From contig NC_135173.1 in assembly GCF_041146795.1 (NCBI RefSeq), forward strand, positions 68,500,251-68,564,250: a DNA stretch of 64,000 nt, read 5' to 3'. The stretch comes from Maylandia zebra (taxonomy: Eukaryota; Chordata; Actinopteri; Cichliformes; Cichlidae). The notes beneath the pieces were generated by a model that saw only the letters and a list, made by a program, of their open reading frames with translations, did no database searches and was not told the origin of the DNA. The position numbers and the translations under genes are program-made. Positions 34,774 through 46,896 of the stretch are shown in pieces. Numbering within the stretch: the first letter of the stretch is position 1; every line of letters begins with the position of its first letter.

Positions 34774-37678
34774 ATGTTGGCCAGGAAGGGCCTCCTGCCG
34801 GACGGCTTCCTGCTGACCCGGCTGGCGGAGGACCAGAACCAGCCAAACCGCAGCCGTTCGAGGTCTCAGAGAGCCCGCTTCATCACCAAGACCGGATCCT
34901 GTAACGTGGCTCACAAGAACATCAGGGAACAGGTAGAGCAGCGAGTGTTTGGTTATGATGCGGTTCAGCATGCAATGAAAGCTTCAGATGTGCAGGACTT
35001 TTCTGTTTGCTGCTCTGTGGCAGAATGTAGATAAAAAGCTACAGCGGATGGAGGGCGGAGCGTCTGGGAGCTCCACTGCGTTTTTATCTGTTAAACATCC
35101 TTTTACTTTGATAAGCCGGAATCCAGAATAAGTTAAATGTTGTTACGGGCGATGGGAAGAAAAGGTCCGGGGGTAGAACGAGGAAAAAGAGAGGACGGTT
35201 TGCTGACGGGAGGCTTTGTGGTGTGGTTCAGGGTCGCTTCCTGCAGGACGTTTTCACCACCATGGTGGACCTGAAGTGGCAGCACTCCCTCCTCATCTTC
35301 ACCTCTGCCTTCCTCTGCTCCTGGATGCTCTTCGCTATGATCTGGTGGCTCCTCGCCTTCGCTCACGGAGACCTGGAGCCCCGCGACCCCAACGGCGAGC
35401 CGGGCCCAGTCCCCTGCGTCACAGCCATCCACTCCTTCACCTCTGCCTTCCTCTTCTCCATTGAAGTCCAGGTGAGAGTTGCTTCCTGCTGATGCGGGTG
35501 TAGACTTCTGTCTTGTGGTAATCCTGGATGTTTCCCGTCTAGGTGACCATCGGTTTTGGTGGCAGGATGGTGACGGAGGAGTGTCCGCTGGCCATCACCG
35601 TGTTGATCATTCAGAACATTTTGGGGCTGATCATCAACGCCGTGATGCTCGGCTGCGTGTTCATGAAGACGGCGCAGGCCAACCGGCGAGCAGAAACACT
35701 CATCTTCTCCAAAAACGCCGTCATCGCTCCTCGAAATGGCCGCCCCACTTTCATGTTCAGAGTGGGAGATCTGAGGAAGAGCATGATCATCTCAGCCACC
35801 GTCCAGCTGCAGGTGACCTACAACTTCACCTGAGCTCCACATCACGCATACAAAACAAAACAGCCCCAGTAATGCAAACCAATCCTGAAGATACAGACAC
35901 AAAACTGAAATCTTCTCTTCAGGTGATCCGGCGGACGGTGACGTCAGAAGGCGAGGTGATCCCCGTGTGCCAGCTGGACATCCAGGTGGAGAACCCCCTC
36001 AGGAGTAACGGCATCTTCCTGGTGTCTCCCCTGATCATCAGCCACACCATGGAGCGAGGGAGTCCTCTCTACGAGCTGTCTGCCCAGTCACTGGCCTCCG
36101 AGGACCTGGAGATCATCGTCATCCTGGAAGGTGAGATCTTTACCTTCCTTTGTATCATCCACCCACTGTTATCATCTTCACTGCCAACACAGAGCAGCTA
36201 CCTGAACATTGCTCCAACAGAGGTCCATCATCTTGTTAATAACTTTACCTCCTGTCACTGCGTACGACTCTGGATACTGTAGCTCTGGTGAAAAATAGAC
36301 TTAAATCAGAAGTACCTGACTCCGTGGTATAATTCTCAAACACGTAGCGTAAAGCAGACGACTCGTTAGTTTCAGTCAGGTTTCAGAGCTCATCACAGCA
36401 CAGAAACAGCTTTAGTGAAGGTTACAAATGATCTTCTTACGGCCTCTGACAGTGGACTCATCTCTGTGCTTGTCCTGCTAGACCTCAGTGCAGCGTTCGA
36501 TACTGTCGACCATAATATCCTATTAGAGCGATTAGAACATGCTGTAGGTATTACAGGTACTGTGCTGCAGTGGTTTGTATCATATCTATCTAATAGACTC
36601 CAGTTTGTGCATGTAAATGGAGAGTCCTCTTCACACACTGAGGTTAATTATGGAGTTCCACAGGGTTCAGTGCTAGGACCAATTCTGTTTACATTATACA
36701 TGCTTCCCTTAGGCAGCATCATTAGAAGACATAGTATACATTTACACTGCTATGCAGATGACACCCAGCTCTATCTGTCCATGAAGCCAGATAACACACA
36801 CCAATGAGTTAAACTGCAGGAATGTCTTAAAGACATAAAGACCTGGATGGCCGCTAACTTTCTGCTTCTTAATTCAGATCAAACTGAGGTTATTGTACTC
36901 GGCCCTGAAAAGCTTAGAAATATGGTATCTAAGCAGATTCTTACTCTGGATGGCATTACCTTGGCCTCCAGTAACACTGTGAGGAACCTTGGAGTCATGT
37001 TTGACCAGGACATGTCCTTCAATGCACATATTAAACAAATATGTAAGACTGCGTTCTTCCATTTGTGCAACATCTCTAAAGTTAGAAATATCCTGTTGTT
37101 ATGATTTGAATTGAACTTTATAAAGAGTCCTGCAGGCGCCTGCAGCTGTAAAGCGACACTGAATGAATAAAACTTCTGGACTGCATTACAAACAGGTTTT
37201 TGACCTTTAACCTTATATCTCCATGCACCCTCTATTTCTTCTTTAAGGTGTGGTGGAGACGACGGGGATCACCATGCAGGCGCGGACCTCCTATATACCC
37301 GAGGAGATTCTGTGGGGGAGGCGCTTCGTCTCCATCATCACGGAGGAGGACAGCAGGTACTGTGTCGACTACTCCAAGTTCGGAAACACGGTTCCCGTGC
37401 GGATGTCGTCTCTCAGCGCCAAGGAGCTCAACCAAACCAGAGGAGTCCAGGAAGGAGGGTCCGACGTCCAGCTGCAGGGATGGGGGCTGGTTCGAGCCGG
37501 CAGAGGGGGGTTCCGCAGAGGAGGGCGGGCCTACGACAGCTCCACGCCTCAGCCCTGGTACGCCCAGTCAGATAAAGCAGAGAAGGAGGTGGAGCAGAAA
37601 GGACAGAAAAAGACAGTCCAGTTGGAGGTGATCGGACGGCAGATCGAAGAGGACGCGCTCGGAGAGCTAAGCGACTGA
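34774..37678 (+). CDS. Kir6-type inward-rectifier potassium channel (KATP pore subunit), 5 coding exons, 435 aa
   Basis: Kir6 subunits form the tetrameric pore of ATP-sensitive K+ channels with SUR/ABCC partners in plasma membrane. Coding exons: 34774-34932, 35232-35471, 35543-35812, 35923-36130, 37248-37678; phases agree. Residues 1-53 hold MLARKG and AHKNIREQ. M1 is at about 73-98, the selectivity filter TIGFG at 135-139, and M2 at about 148-175 with the pore-lining asparagine at 165. R51, K190 and R206 sit where Kir6.2 has its nucleotide-site residues R50, K185 and R201. [24 protein letters not shown] and VDYSKFGNT are Kir6 hallmarks. The last 80 residues are Gly/Arg/Glu-rich and unlike Kir6.1 or Kir6.2, and no RKR retention motif is visible. 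It may be the fish Kir6.3 type (kcnj11-like); I cannot separate paralogues. Intron 4 contains an L2 fragment. Confidence 0.92.
36388..37110 (+). mobile_element. L2-type LINE reverse-transcriptase fragment in Kir6 intron 4
   Basis: The plus-strand reading contains [37 protein letters not shown], the active-site box CYADDTQLY, and then [14 protein letters not shown] and [15 protein letters not shown] stop at 36805 breaks the frame and both ends are missing. It is a dead copy on the same strand as the host gene. Confidence 0.85.
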
Positions 37679-37733
37679 ACACAGCGCCCGCTGCTGCACA
37701 CCCAGGTGAACTGCAGTCATGTGCCTGTTAAAG

Positions 37734-38042
37734 CAGCGGTCCCCAACCTTATTTGCGTCATGGACCGGTTTATGCCCGACAATATTTTCACGGACCGGCC
37801 TTTAAGGTGTCGCGGATAAATACAACAAAATAAAACTAGTACTGAAAAAAAGAAGATTTATTCATAACACTCGTGAAAAGACCCAGGAACACCGAGTAAA
37901 CGATAAAAACGATAACAAAATAACGCTGGAAACCGATAAAAACCCTGAAAACCAGACATTTCACACCTGAGCCTCTACTCTCGCGGCCCGGTACCAAACG
38001 ACTCACGGACCGGTACCGAGGCCCGGGGGTTGGGGACCGCTG
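37734..38042. mobile_element. hAT MITE with perfect 8-bp target duplication, 56 bp after the Kir6 stop
   Basis: The termini CAGCGGTCCCCAACC and GGTTGGGGACCGCTG are perfect inverted repeats. The octamer TGTTAAAG flanks both sides (37726-37733 and 38043-38050). The plus strand of the element supplies an AATAAA near 37829, which could act as a poly(A) signal for the Kir6 transcript. A truncated sister copy lies at 57493-57760. Confidence 0.9.
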
Positions 38043-38050
38043 TGTTAAAG

Positions 38051-39049
38051 GATGCCGATCTCCCACAATGCAATGCACAAAGGTTTCTCAGAGCTGGAAA
38101 ACATTAAATATTTGTGTAGAAGACAGAAATGAACATTATTTTAAAAACACTGAATGTTATAGATGGAACACATGCTGTCGAAGCTCCTGTTAGTGATATT
38201 ACGCATTAGAAATGTACGTTTACCGCATACAACAGACACAGGAAACTGACCACAACATGGTTTTTGTGTCCATCGTGTTCATGCTGACTATTTTAATAGA
38301 CTTAACCCTGCTGAGATTTTAGGACACACTTAGCTTGTTGTCTCCTTTCATGTCCTCGTGCTTGTCTCCTCCTTTAGTTCTAAATGATTTAACAGTCACA
38401 TTAAACCCTGTGTGTGTGTAAGTACTGTACACTGTAGACAAAGACACTCCCGTGAGTGCTGAGGTTTGTAGCACATCTCCTGCTGCTTTAGATCTCTTCT
38501 GTAGGGCTTGGATATGTATTTCAATATTTGTGATGTTTAATAAATATGTTTTTTTATCATCCTTTGAAGTGCAGGTCAAGCTTTATTTTGAAAGGATTTC
38601 AGGGCAGATTCCAGGTCCTTCCTGTGAAGAAATAACCGCTTTGTCTTAAGATATCATCTGAGACTCGTGTTGAGCTGGGCTTTCAGTTAGTGTAATACCA
38701 CTCTGTAACACTAGATGGTGCAATAGACCAGTGAGACAGCAGCACACACGATGCATGATGGAAGGTTCAGAGTACGAAGGGAAATTATTCATTTAATACT
38801 TACAAACGAAGTGATTTGTATGTACTCACGTTTGTGCTCCGACCCTCACATGAATATATACGTGTATATATGTGATCTACTCCACGACAGAAGTAATCAG
38901 TGAGATGCTGTAAGATGAAACCGCAAGGAGCAGAACCCTCCACGGAGAAGGAGACTACTCCAAGATCAAGGTAGCACAGAGGAAAAGTAGCCGACTATCG
39001 AATTTGGAGAAAGGTGCGATGTAGGAGGTGCCTACGCAGTACAGCAAGC
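38051..39049. other. Intergenic sequence without recognised gene
   Basis: A second plus-strand AATAAA near 38539 is the next poly(A) candidate for Kir6. No other gene was seen. Confidence 0.3.
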
Positions 39050-39906
39050 AGCAGCGGTTTTTGATACGGGCGGTTGCCCGGGGCGGCATCGTGGTCGAGA
39101 CGACGAGGCTCCAGCTACAGCAAGTAAACAAACAATAAATATAAGAGGAGTAAGAAAATAAATCGACACTTTAGGACTCGGGGTAAAGGATCAATAACAA
39201 TTTAAAATTATAATTTACAGTTCGATGATTTAAAGTCTCACACAACCCGTTGAAAGGGGCGGGGCCTGCTGCTTCCAGATAGAGCACATCTCATTTATAA
39301 TGATGTAAATCCAAGGGGGATTTGTGTTCATGCTGGAGTGCAAAATTAAAACCAAGATGGACAAGAAAAGTTCAAAGCCAAATTTGACAGAGTAGAAAAG
39401 CGTGTGTAAAAAGGCTGTGACCATTGCAGTGTTCACAGTGTGTTAGATGGAGGAGTTGTACAGGGAGCCACAGGCAGGAATGATTTCCTGTGTCGTTCCG
39501 TACTGAGCGTGCTCCTGTGACCAGCCAGCACGTCATGGAGTAGGTGGGAGGTGTTATCCAACATTGTCTTTATCTTGGACAACATCTGCCTCTCAGACAC
39601 CACCCTAACAGAGTCCAGCTCCATCCCCACAACATTACTGGCCTTGTGGATCAGTTTATTTAGTCTGCTGGCGTCTGTGACCCTCAACCTGCTGCCCCAG
39701 CATGCAGCAGCAGAGAGGATCGCACTGGCCACAACACAGATACAACAAGATAACATTAATTAGTAGTGATAGTGAAAACTTCTGTTTACGTTTGTTAGTC
39801 ACTTGGCTATGATAGTAAACAGTAGACACCAATGTAGCTTACTGAAGGGAGTCACGCCCAGAGGGAGTGTTCACCCGGGGCGCCAAACAGGCTAGGACCG
39901 CCACTG
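39050..39906. mobile_element. hAT element remnant containing a LINE fragment
   Basis: The right edge, read inversely, begins CAGTGGCGGTCCTAGCCTG followed by GCGCCCCGGG, a hAT-like terminus. The left part carries GCCCGGGGCGGCATCGTGG. The left terminus is decayed. A LINE fragment at 39430-39760 lies inside. Confidence 0.45.
39430..39760 (-). mobile_element. CR1/Rex1-like LINE ORF2 C-terminal fragment
   Basis: The minus strand encodes AACWGSRLRVTDASRLNKLI, then KASNVVGMELDS. This matches the corresponding segment of the LINE at 49373-50480 (CWGSSTAKKDSSRLEKLIRR, ASSVVGMKLDT). Frameshifted and truncated. Confidence 0.65.
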
Positions 39907-41440
39907 ACAGCAAGCTGCCCATACCTGAGGCCTTGGAAAGTGCCAAGCGGGGCCAATATGAGGACAGCACCACCAAGGCTGGAGACAGAGCAATACTGCA
40001 AGAGCGTACGGGAGAAGGACGCAACCATAACAGCAATACTCAGTGGCTACTGGATCTAAGAGCAGACCACAGCAACCTCCCCACCCAGAATGGCTTACTG
40101 AACGGCGGACAGTCCAGATCCTCAGGGACCCCCAGAAGGAACCAGTCCCATCCAACTACTGGCCAGTAACCTGCCTCAGTACCAGGTGGAAGCTCCTGTC
40201 AGGCATCATAGCGGCTAAGATGAACAGGCACATTCAATTCAATTCAATTTTATTTATATAGCGCCAAATCACAACAACAGTTGCCTCAAGGTGCTTTATA
40301 TTGTACAGTAGATCCTACAATAATAGATACGAGCCTATGAGCAGCACTTTGGCGACAGTGGGAAGGAAAAACTCCCTTTTAACAGGAAGAAACCTCCAGC
40401 AGAACCAGGCTCAGGGAGGGGCGGGGCCATCTGCTGCGATTGGTTGGGGTGAGAGAAGGAAGACAGGATAAAAGACATGCTGTGGAAGAGAGACAGAGGT
40501 TAATAACAGATATGATTCAATGCAGAGAGGTCTGTTAATACATAGTGAGTGAGAAAGGTGACTGGAAAGGAAAAACTCAATGCATCATGGGAATCCCCCG
40601 GCAGCCTACGTCTATTGCAGCATAACTAAGGGAGGATTCAGGGTCACCTGGTCCAGCCCTAACTATATGCTTTAGCAAAAAGGAAAGTTTGAAGCCTAAT
40701 CTTGAAAGTAGAGATAGTGTCTGTCTCCTGAATCCAAACTGGAAGCTGGTTCCACAGAAGAGGGGCCTGAAAACTGAAGGCTCTGCCTCCCATTCTACTT
40801 TTAAATACTCTAGGAACAACAAGTAGGCCTGCAGAGCGAGAGCGAAGTGCTCTAATAGGGTGATATGGTACTACAAGGTCATTAAGATAAGATGGGGCCT
40901 GATTATTTAAGACCTTGTATGTGAGGAGCAGGATTTTGAATTCTGGATTTAACAGGAAGCCAAAACAGGAGAAATCTGCTCTCTCTTTCTAGTCCCTGTC
41001 AGGACTCTTGCTGCAGCATTTTGGATTAGCTGAAGGCTTTTCAGGGAGTTTTTAGGACTTCCTGATAATAATGGCTTAATACACAAGTGGGGCACAGAAA
41101 GGAATTGGCAGGAATACCAGTGGAGCGAATCATCAACTACTGGTAGAGAGAGCACTCACCCAAGACTGCAAGACTAGGCTGACCAACCTGTGCACTGCCT
41201 GGATTACAAGAAGGCCTATGACTCAATGCCCCACACCTGGATCCTGGACAGCCTGGAACTATACAAACCAGCAGGACCCAAGAGCCTTCATCAGGAACTC
41301 AATGGGGATGTGGCGGACAACACTAGAGGCCAACTTCAAGCCCATAGCATAAGTCAGCATCAAATGTGAGATCTACCAAGGAGATGCTCTGTCCCCACTG
41401 CTGTTCTGCATGGGCCTGAACCTCTATAGACTGGCTCCGT
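39907..41440 (+). mobile_element. LINE reverse-transcriptase remnant of R2-like type, split by an L2 copy
   Basis: Before the split (to about 40230) the reading includes QKEPVPSNYWPVTCLSTRWK and LLSGIIAAKMNRHI. After it (from about 41150) comes DYKKAYDSMPHTWILDSLEL, then a decayed IYQGDALSPLLFCMGLN. These are RT blocks of LINEs usually annotated in fish as type-1 retrotransposable element R2-like. Stops and frameshifts are present. The clade is an inference. Confidence 0.55.
40231..41120 (-). mobile_element. L2-type LINE 3' end with RT C-terminus
   Basis: On the minus strand NSLKSLQLIQNAAARVLTGT is the C-terminal RT motif of L2. It is followed by the 3' untranslated end with AAGGGAGTTTTTCCTTCC and a terminal ATAAATAAAATTGAATTG repeat. 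It is inserted into the LINE at 39907-41440. Diverged 3' ends of the same family occur at 3838-4030 and 51719-51895. Confidence 0.8.
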
Positions 41441-42235
41441 ATATCTTCAGTGTTGTCCCATGAAAAGATAAAACAAAATATCTACAAAAATGTGTGGCGT
41501 GTACTCACCTTTGTGACATACTGTTTATATAAGCTCGATGACTAATAAACAGCTGGTCATCGTTATCAAAAGTTATTGCAGTTTGAATGCTGTTATTAAG
41601 AGTGTTTGAAGTCATCACCAGTGCAGCGCACATTCAACACATCACGGAGCTCATCTATAAATCAGAGTTTATGCTTGTGGATCATGAGAATAATCTCCCT
41701 CCACAGAGGGACTATGTAACTGGCGGATGAATCTATGTGTTTTTGTTTGTTCTTTAAAAAAAAGAAGCAACACAGTTTTTTAAATATTTTTTTCTCTCGT
41801 ATTTATTGTTCAATTTGCAGAATAAGAAGTGAGAAATCAGCTGACAAGGTGAAAAAGCTGTTTTTATTTTTTTACATTTGCTTTAGTTCGTGTTAGCTTT
41901 GAAAGATGAAATCATAGGCTGTATATAAAAGATGGATGTCGCTGGAGTGACGTCACCTGCTGGTTAGTGAGGGCCTGTTTGTGACGGTTCAGTCACAGAA
42001 ACTCCTCCTGCTCCTCTGCGACTCTAACAGGACCAAGTTCGTGTTTTATTTTAGAAAGTTTTAGACCTGAACCTGCGACAGAGACCATTAGCGAGTTTAC
42101 TGAGCTGAGATCGGCTGAGCAGGACGCTCATTTTCTCCGGACCAGAGGAGGCGCCCCCTGCTGGTCATTAGAAAGAGCAGGTTGAAGGACTTTAGCTGTT
42201 CAGACATCCATCGACTTTATACAATCTGTGGCTGA
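41441..42235. other. Intergenic; possible MITE and CD59-like 3' flank
   Basis: From about 41923 a GGCTGTATATAAAAGATGGA motif opens a block ending near CTTTATACAATCTGTGGC (about 42215-42233), which looks like a short inverted-repeat element. A minus-strand AATAAA near 41803 could end the CD59-like transcript. Confidence 0.35.
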
Positions 42236-42252
42236 AACACTGACATGCTGCT

Positions 42253-44191
42253 TCACATCCAGCACCACCAGACACTCAGCAGAGACCCCAGCAGAGCCAC
42301 CAGGGGCGTGACCGCGGTGCAAGCGGTGCCGGAGTTGCACAGGTTGCTGCTGCAGCATCGGTACGTGAAGGCGGAGATGGCCGGGAACATCTGGCTGAGG
42401 CGGGAGTTATCGCAGTCCGTGTACCTGATGCACTGACGGATGGTCTTCCCACCTGGAAAACCAAACACACGCACAGATATCTGATTGGCTGACAGAGAAA
42501 ATTCTGAGTGGAGCTGAAAAAGAAAAGTGCGTCCTTCATTTTTAAGATTTAGCATCAAAGTAAAATGAGCCGACTCAGCACTAATAACACAGGAGTCATA
42601 GCTCTGAGCTAATCTGGCCAGTCTCTGAACCACGAAGCTAACAGGAAGTGGTCAACTCTGGGTTAAACTGACCTCTCTCACTCAGAGAGATGCACGAGTC
42701 CTCATACGTGCACTCCTGGACGTCCTGGCAGCGTCCGGTGTAATCCTGGCACTTATAGCAGCGAAGCCCAGAACCTGAAGGAGAACGAGGAGAACGAGGA
42801 GAAGGAGGAGCGAGATTTATCGTTTTGGAAACAACACGTCAGGTTTTCATGTTCTTACTACCTATTTATTCACCAATTCATTAATTATATATGAAATATA
42901 TTGAATAAATACACAAATCATCATTTGACTGAAATCCCCTAAAACATCTTCCAAAGAGAAAATCCCACAGACTGTATATAAAGATGGACAAAGCTTCTAG
43001 GGCTGACAAGTGAAGCCTGCATTACTTCTAATGTCCAGCAGGGGGCGGCGCCTAGAAGTGTGTTTGGACACAAGTGTGAGAGAAAGGTCGAGTCAGTGTG
43101 TTTTTATGGTTAAGAGTTTATAGTGTTGTGGAGTCTGTGCCACCTCTGACAGCGATGGCGAAGCGATCTACTGACCTGCTTATGTGGAGGTGTGGTAGCA
43201 CCACGACGGGCAGAGCACCGCCACCTAGTACCTGAATCCACGAGTCTGAGCTCTCAGAGCCGAAATGTCCTTCAAATCGACCTTTACTCATTCCAGACTC
43301 ACAAAACTGAACAAATAAAACAATTTAAAACCAAAAGCAGCCTCGACGCCCTGATGACGTGCAGGACAGATGTGATCTGCATACACAGATACACAACACT
43401 GAAACACTACCGACCCTGCAGCCGGGCGCACAGCGTTTCTGACTTATAAATAAAACCATTTATTGAGGCAGCGCTCGTCCTGTGAGCGACACGGCTGACG
43501 TGATCCCAGCTCACGCTGTCGGCCTATCAGAGCTTTGTCCATAATGATCGAACACAGCAGTGTTTCTGACACCTTTACGTGTCCCCCTTTATTATTTAAA
43601 GAAAACGCTGAAGCTGTACTCATATATATATCACATATATCCAGTCTACACTTGTATACCTGCTCCACAGTTTCCCAGGTTGTTGCACTTCACTTGTTTG
43701 TATTATTTCATTATTTCTGTTGCTTTAATGGGAAACCGGGACCGTGGGTACGTAGCTTCGTCTCACCTCATGTAAACATGAGAATGACAACAAAGCTTTC
43801 TTGAATCACTGATATTCTCAGCAGAACATTTGGAATTATCCTCCACATGAGAGCAGGATCAACACCGGCAGATTCACTTCATTCATACTCAGGTCCAGTA
43901 CTGACTTTTTCTCCTCTGGTAAAAACGATTAAATCTAGTTAAAGAAAAAATATTTGAAACATGGAAAAGCAGAATTCAGCCCCAGAGTTTTTACTTTAAT
44001 CGTTTACAGCAGGAAGTGATCTGGGAGGTGACCGTCAGCCTCTGAATGGATCAGCAGGTGTCTTACAGCGATCGTGGCTTCACACTCTTTCTAACCGCTA
44101 TGAATCCTTCTGGCTGGTTTACGGCGAGGAGGAACTCGGACTCACCCACGCGAAGCGTCCCGAAGCAGAGCAGCAGCAGCAGCAGCTTCAT
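42253..44191 (-). CDS. CD59-like Ly6/uPAR-domain GPI-anchored protein, 3 coding exons, 115 aa
   Basis: Ly6-family proteins of CD59 type are secreted through the ER and held on the outer membrane by a GPI anchor; CD59 itself blocks the complement membrane-attack complex. Coding exons: 44191-44146, 42774-42673, 42452-42253, with matching phases, the usual layout of this family. Residues 1-15 (MKLLLLLLCFG) are a signal peptide. The mature part starts GLRCYKCQDYTGRC and ends YRCCSSNLCN, with ten cysteines in the Ly6 pattern. The last 20 residues (PLVALLGSLLSVWW) are a hydrophobic GPI signal. A splice acceptor (TTTGCAG) 12 bp before the ATG indicates an upstream non-coding exon. The exact orthologue, CD59 or another Ly6, is not decided. 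Confidence 0.88.
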
Positions 44192-46896
44192 GTCGTCTTC
44201 TCCCTGCAAACGAGAAGCAGAGCTGAAGTCAAAGCGGCGCCCGAGTCCGATCTGTTCCTCCGCCAACCCAAACTGAGAAACACTCTTTGTCCAGCGGACC
44301 ACAAAGACTCGCTGTCTGCCTCCCCCCCTCCGACAGCCTCCAGCCTCCGCCTCCCTCTGAGTCTCATCATGGATGTGTGTACGCCGTCCCCCCAGTGAAA
44401 TCTAAATTACTCCTGTGTTATAACCTGCAAACATCTGAGAGCACCACAGGCGCTCCTTCTGCTTTTATTTCATCCACAGATGTGTCTGAAACGTCCTCCT
44501 CTGCTGAAGCTCTGCGCTCGGTGGACGTGCCACACCCGGACGGCTCATCATCTTCCCCTGAACCCTGTGAAGCACCTATTGTGCCTGAACTGAGTCACAC
44601 TGAAAGCAAAAGTAGAAAGCACAAAGGTCAAAGGTAACGAGTGTGACCTGAAAGCTTCACCCTGATGATGTCAGGTCGCAGTGCTCCCTCTGTACAGAGT
44701 CAGGATGCTGCAGGAGAGGACGGCTTCAAATTACACGACCTTCGCGTGTCCAGTCAGCAAGCAGGAAGTGAGACGATGATTCAAATGGATCCCCGTGTGA
44801 GCCGCAGTCACTCCGTCTACAGCCCGTCCTCCCCGCCGGGCCGTGGGAGGAAGCGGTGTTGGTTTGGCATGCGAGTCTGTTTGTAGCTGCAGACGCCTCG
44901 GAGGCACCAGAGGCTCGCGCCGACCGAGTCACCGCATCCCAACCTTTAACACAAGGCCACTTTTCAACCCTGCGAACACCCCGACGCAGGACAGCTTTTA
45001 AAAAGTGTGGAAGCAAAGAACGAGCTACAAGCGGAGAGAGATCGAGCTCAGGAAGCACATGTGAGGGAGCCAATCCGTGTTTGACGCTCTTTAACGACGG
45101 TTTGGACTCAGCGGGAGACGTCCACCAATAAGACTGAGGCCTGTCATGAAATCAATATCCTCAGTATCCTTATTTTCCTATCAGATTGTTTTATGTACTT
45201 TAATAATGACGGCTTGTAGAGCAAGGCCACTGTTGACTCACAAGGTGCTCAGCAGACGGAAGAACAGGAAGTCTTAGTGCACAGGTGTATTAACAGATAA
45301 GACACAATATAAGCAACGTTTGAAACTGTGACGTCTGAAGTACAGAAATAACATCATATAAGACACGTGGAGCTAAAAATGTTGGAGCTGGCGTTTGAGC
45401 TGTGCAGGGGTCTCTCCGGAAGATGATTGAAGACAAAGAAATATAAATGTTTTAACACTAAGAGTCGGTTTCCTCTGTTCTGTCACGGGGACAAAAGAAT
45501 CGGGTTAACATGGGGACGAACTGCACACCGCGCCTCGTTTACTGATGTCGACGTGCAAACAGAAAAATGAGTTTATTCAATATAATAATGAATTAAATGT
45601 ATAGAAGGTGTGCGTTTGTAAATCAGAGTCGTTGGGAACCAGCAGCGTGTGCTGCCTGCACTCAGCCCCGCCCCCTTCCTCTCTGTGAAAGCAGTGATGA
45701 TGAGGAGAGAGAGAAACCTGCAAGAAAGGAAGCGATGGGATGTGAAGCCAGAAGAGGCTCTCCACAGGAAGAAATGGTAAATGAATAAGTAGATTTTTGA
45801 CTGAGATGAAATAATCTAAAAAGAAGAAGAAAAGCGGTGAAGGATCATGTGATCTGGTTTTGTTTCTAAAGACGTGGCCGGGCTGCAGCGTCCAGCATCC
45901 AGGTCTGCGTCCGTTTCACTGCAGAAAAGCAGGAAATAAGTGAAAGGACCCAAAGTTCCTGTGCGCCGTTCTGACGTCACAATAGACGTAAAAGAAACAT
46001 GGCTGCCACTTTTACACAGGTTACCTTAGACAGAAAGTCCGGTTTCTGACCTGTTTGACAGCCTTAAAGGGGTCAGAGGTCACAGGAGTGTGATCAGTTT
46101 ATGTGCTCAATCGTTACTTCACAGAACAGAGAGCGTCCTGTTGGCTGGGCCTGGGGACACACAGAGGCTCCATTATGGTGTGGGTGTCCATCTTTAGTCC
46201 TCCTCACACCAATCCTCGGCTGGCAGCTTCGAGTGGCTTCAGTCAAAACGAGTGTTTGGACAAAGGCGTGTGTGCAGCTTCAGGCGGCAGCTGGACGTCG
46301 CACAGTCGCCCCTCTAAGAGCGGTGCCGCGCCGTGTGCCACGACCCCCAACCCTCCCGAGCTGCCTTACACGATAGCGTCCGCGCCGCTGTTTCCAGCAG
46401 AGGTTGGAGTCATGCATTGAGCTGCAGCTGAAGAAAAGCGGCGCTCCCAGGACTCTGCGTCAGAATCTGTGTAATAAATACCTGCAGTGGTGTCAGGCGT
46501 CCATCGTTTAAGTACAGTCTACATTTAGCTCCCCTCTGGTGTCTGACTGCAGGTGATGTCAGCAGCTGCAGACAAAGCGCGCTTCATTCGCTGACAAAGA
46601 CGTCACAGTGAGCCGGCGTCCAGTCGCTCTCTGACTGGCTGACAGCAGCGGCTCTGGCTCCTCTGACGTGGAAGCGCTGGCAGCGTCCGGTCGCTTCCTG
46701 CCCGCCCGGGAGCGGCCGGACAGCTCGGCAGGAAAGCTGCTTTCTCTGTTTCCAGGAGACGGAGAAATACTCCAAAAAATCCAGGACAGAAACTCAGTGC
46801 TCTGACCCTTCACCTCCTGCTGGGTGCTGTATATTAAAGATGGAAGTCTCTGTAGTTTTTTTCTTTCACAGAGAACAAAGATGCTTAACTTTGCTT
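44192..46896. other. Intergenic / CD59-like upstream region, no recognised coding exon
   Basis: Several open frames overlap in the GC-richer part (44287-45131) but none shows a family or splice context. A 46100-46200 stretch (THRGSIMVWVSIFSP) hints at a decayed Tc1-like transposase end. Nothing else was recognised. Confidence 0.3.

Noticed and set aside
36393-36638. Minus-strand frame in Kir6 intron 4
   Set aside because: Antisense to the L2 reverse-transcriptase fragment.
44287-44637. 116-codon plus-strand frame with serine-rich C-terminus near the CD59-like gene
   Set aside because: No family resemblance, no convincing splice partners, and it overlaps the upstream region of a gene on the other strand.
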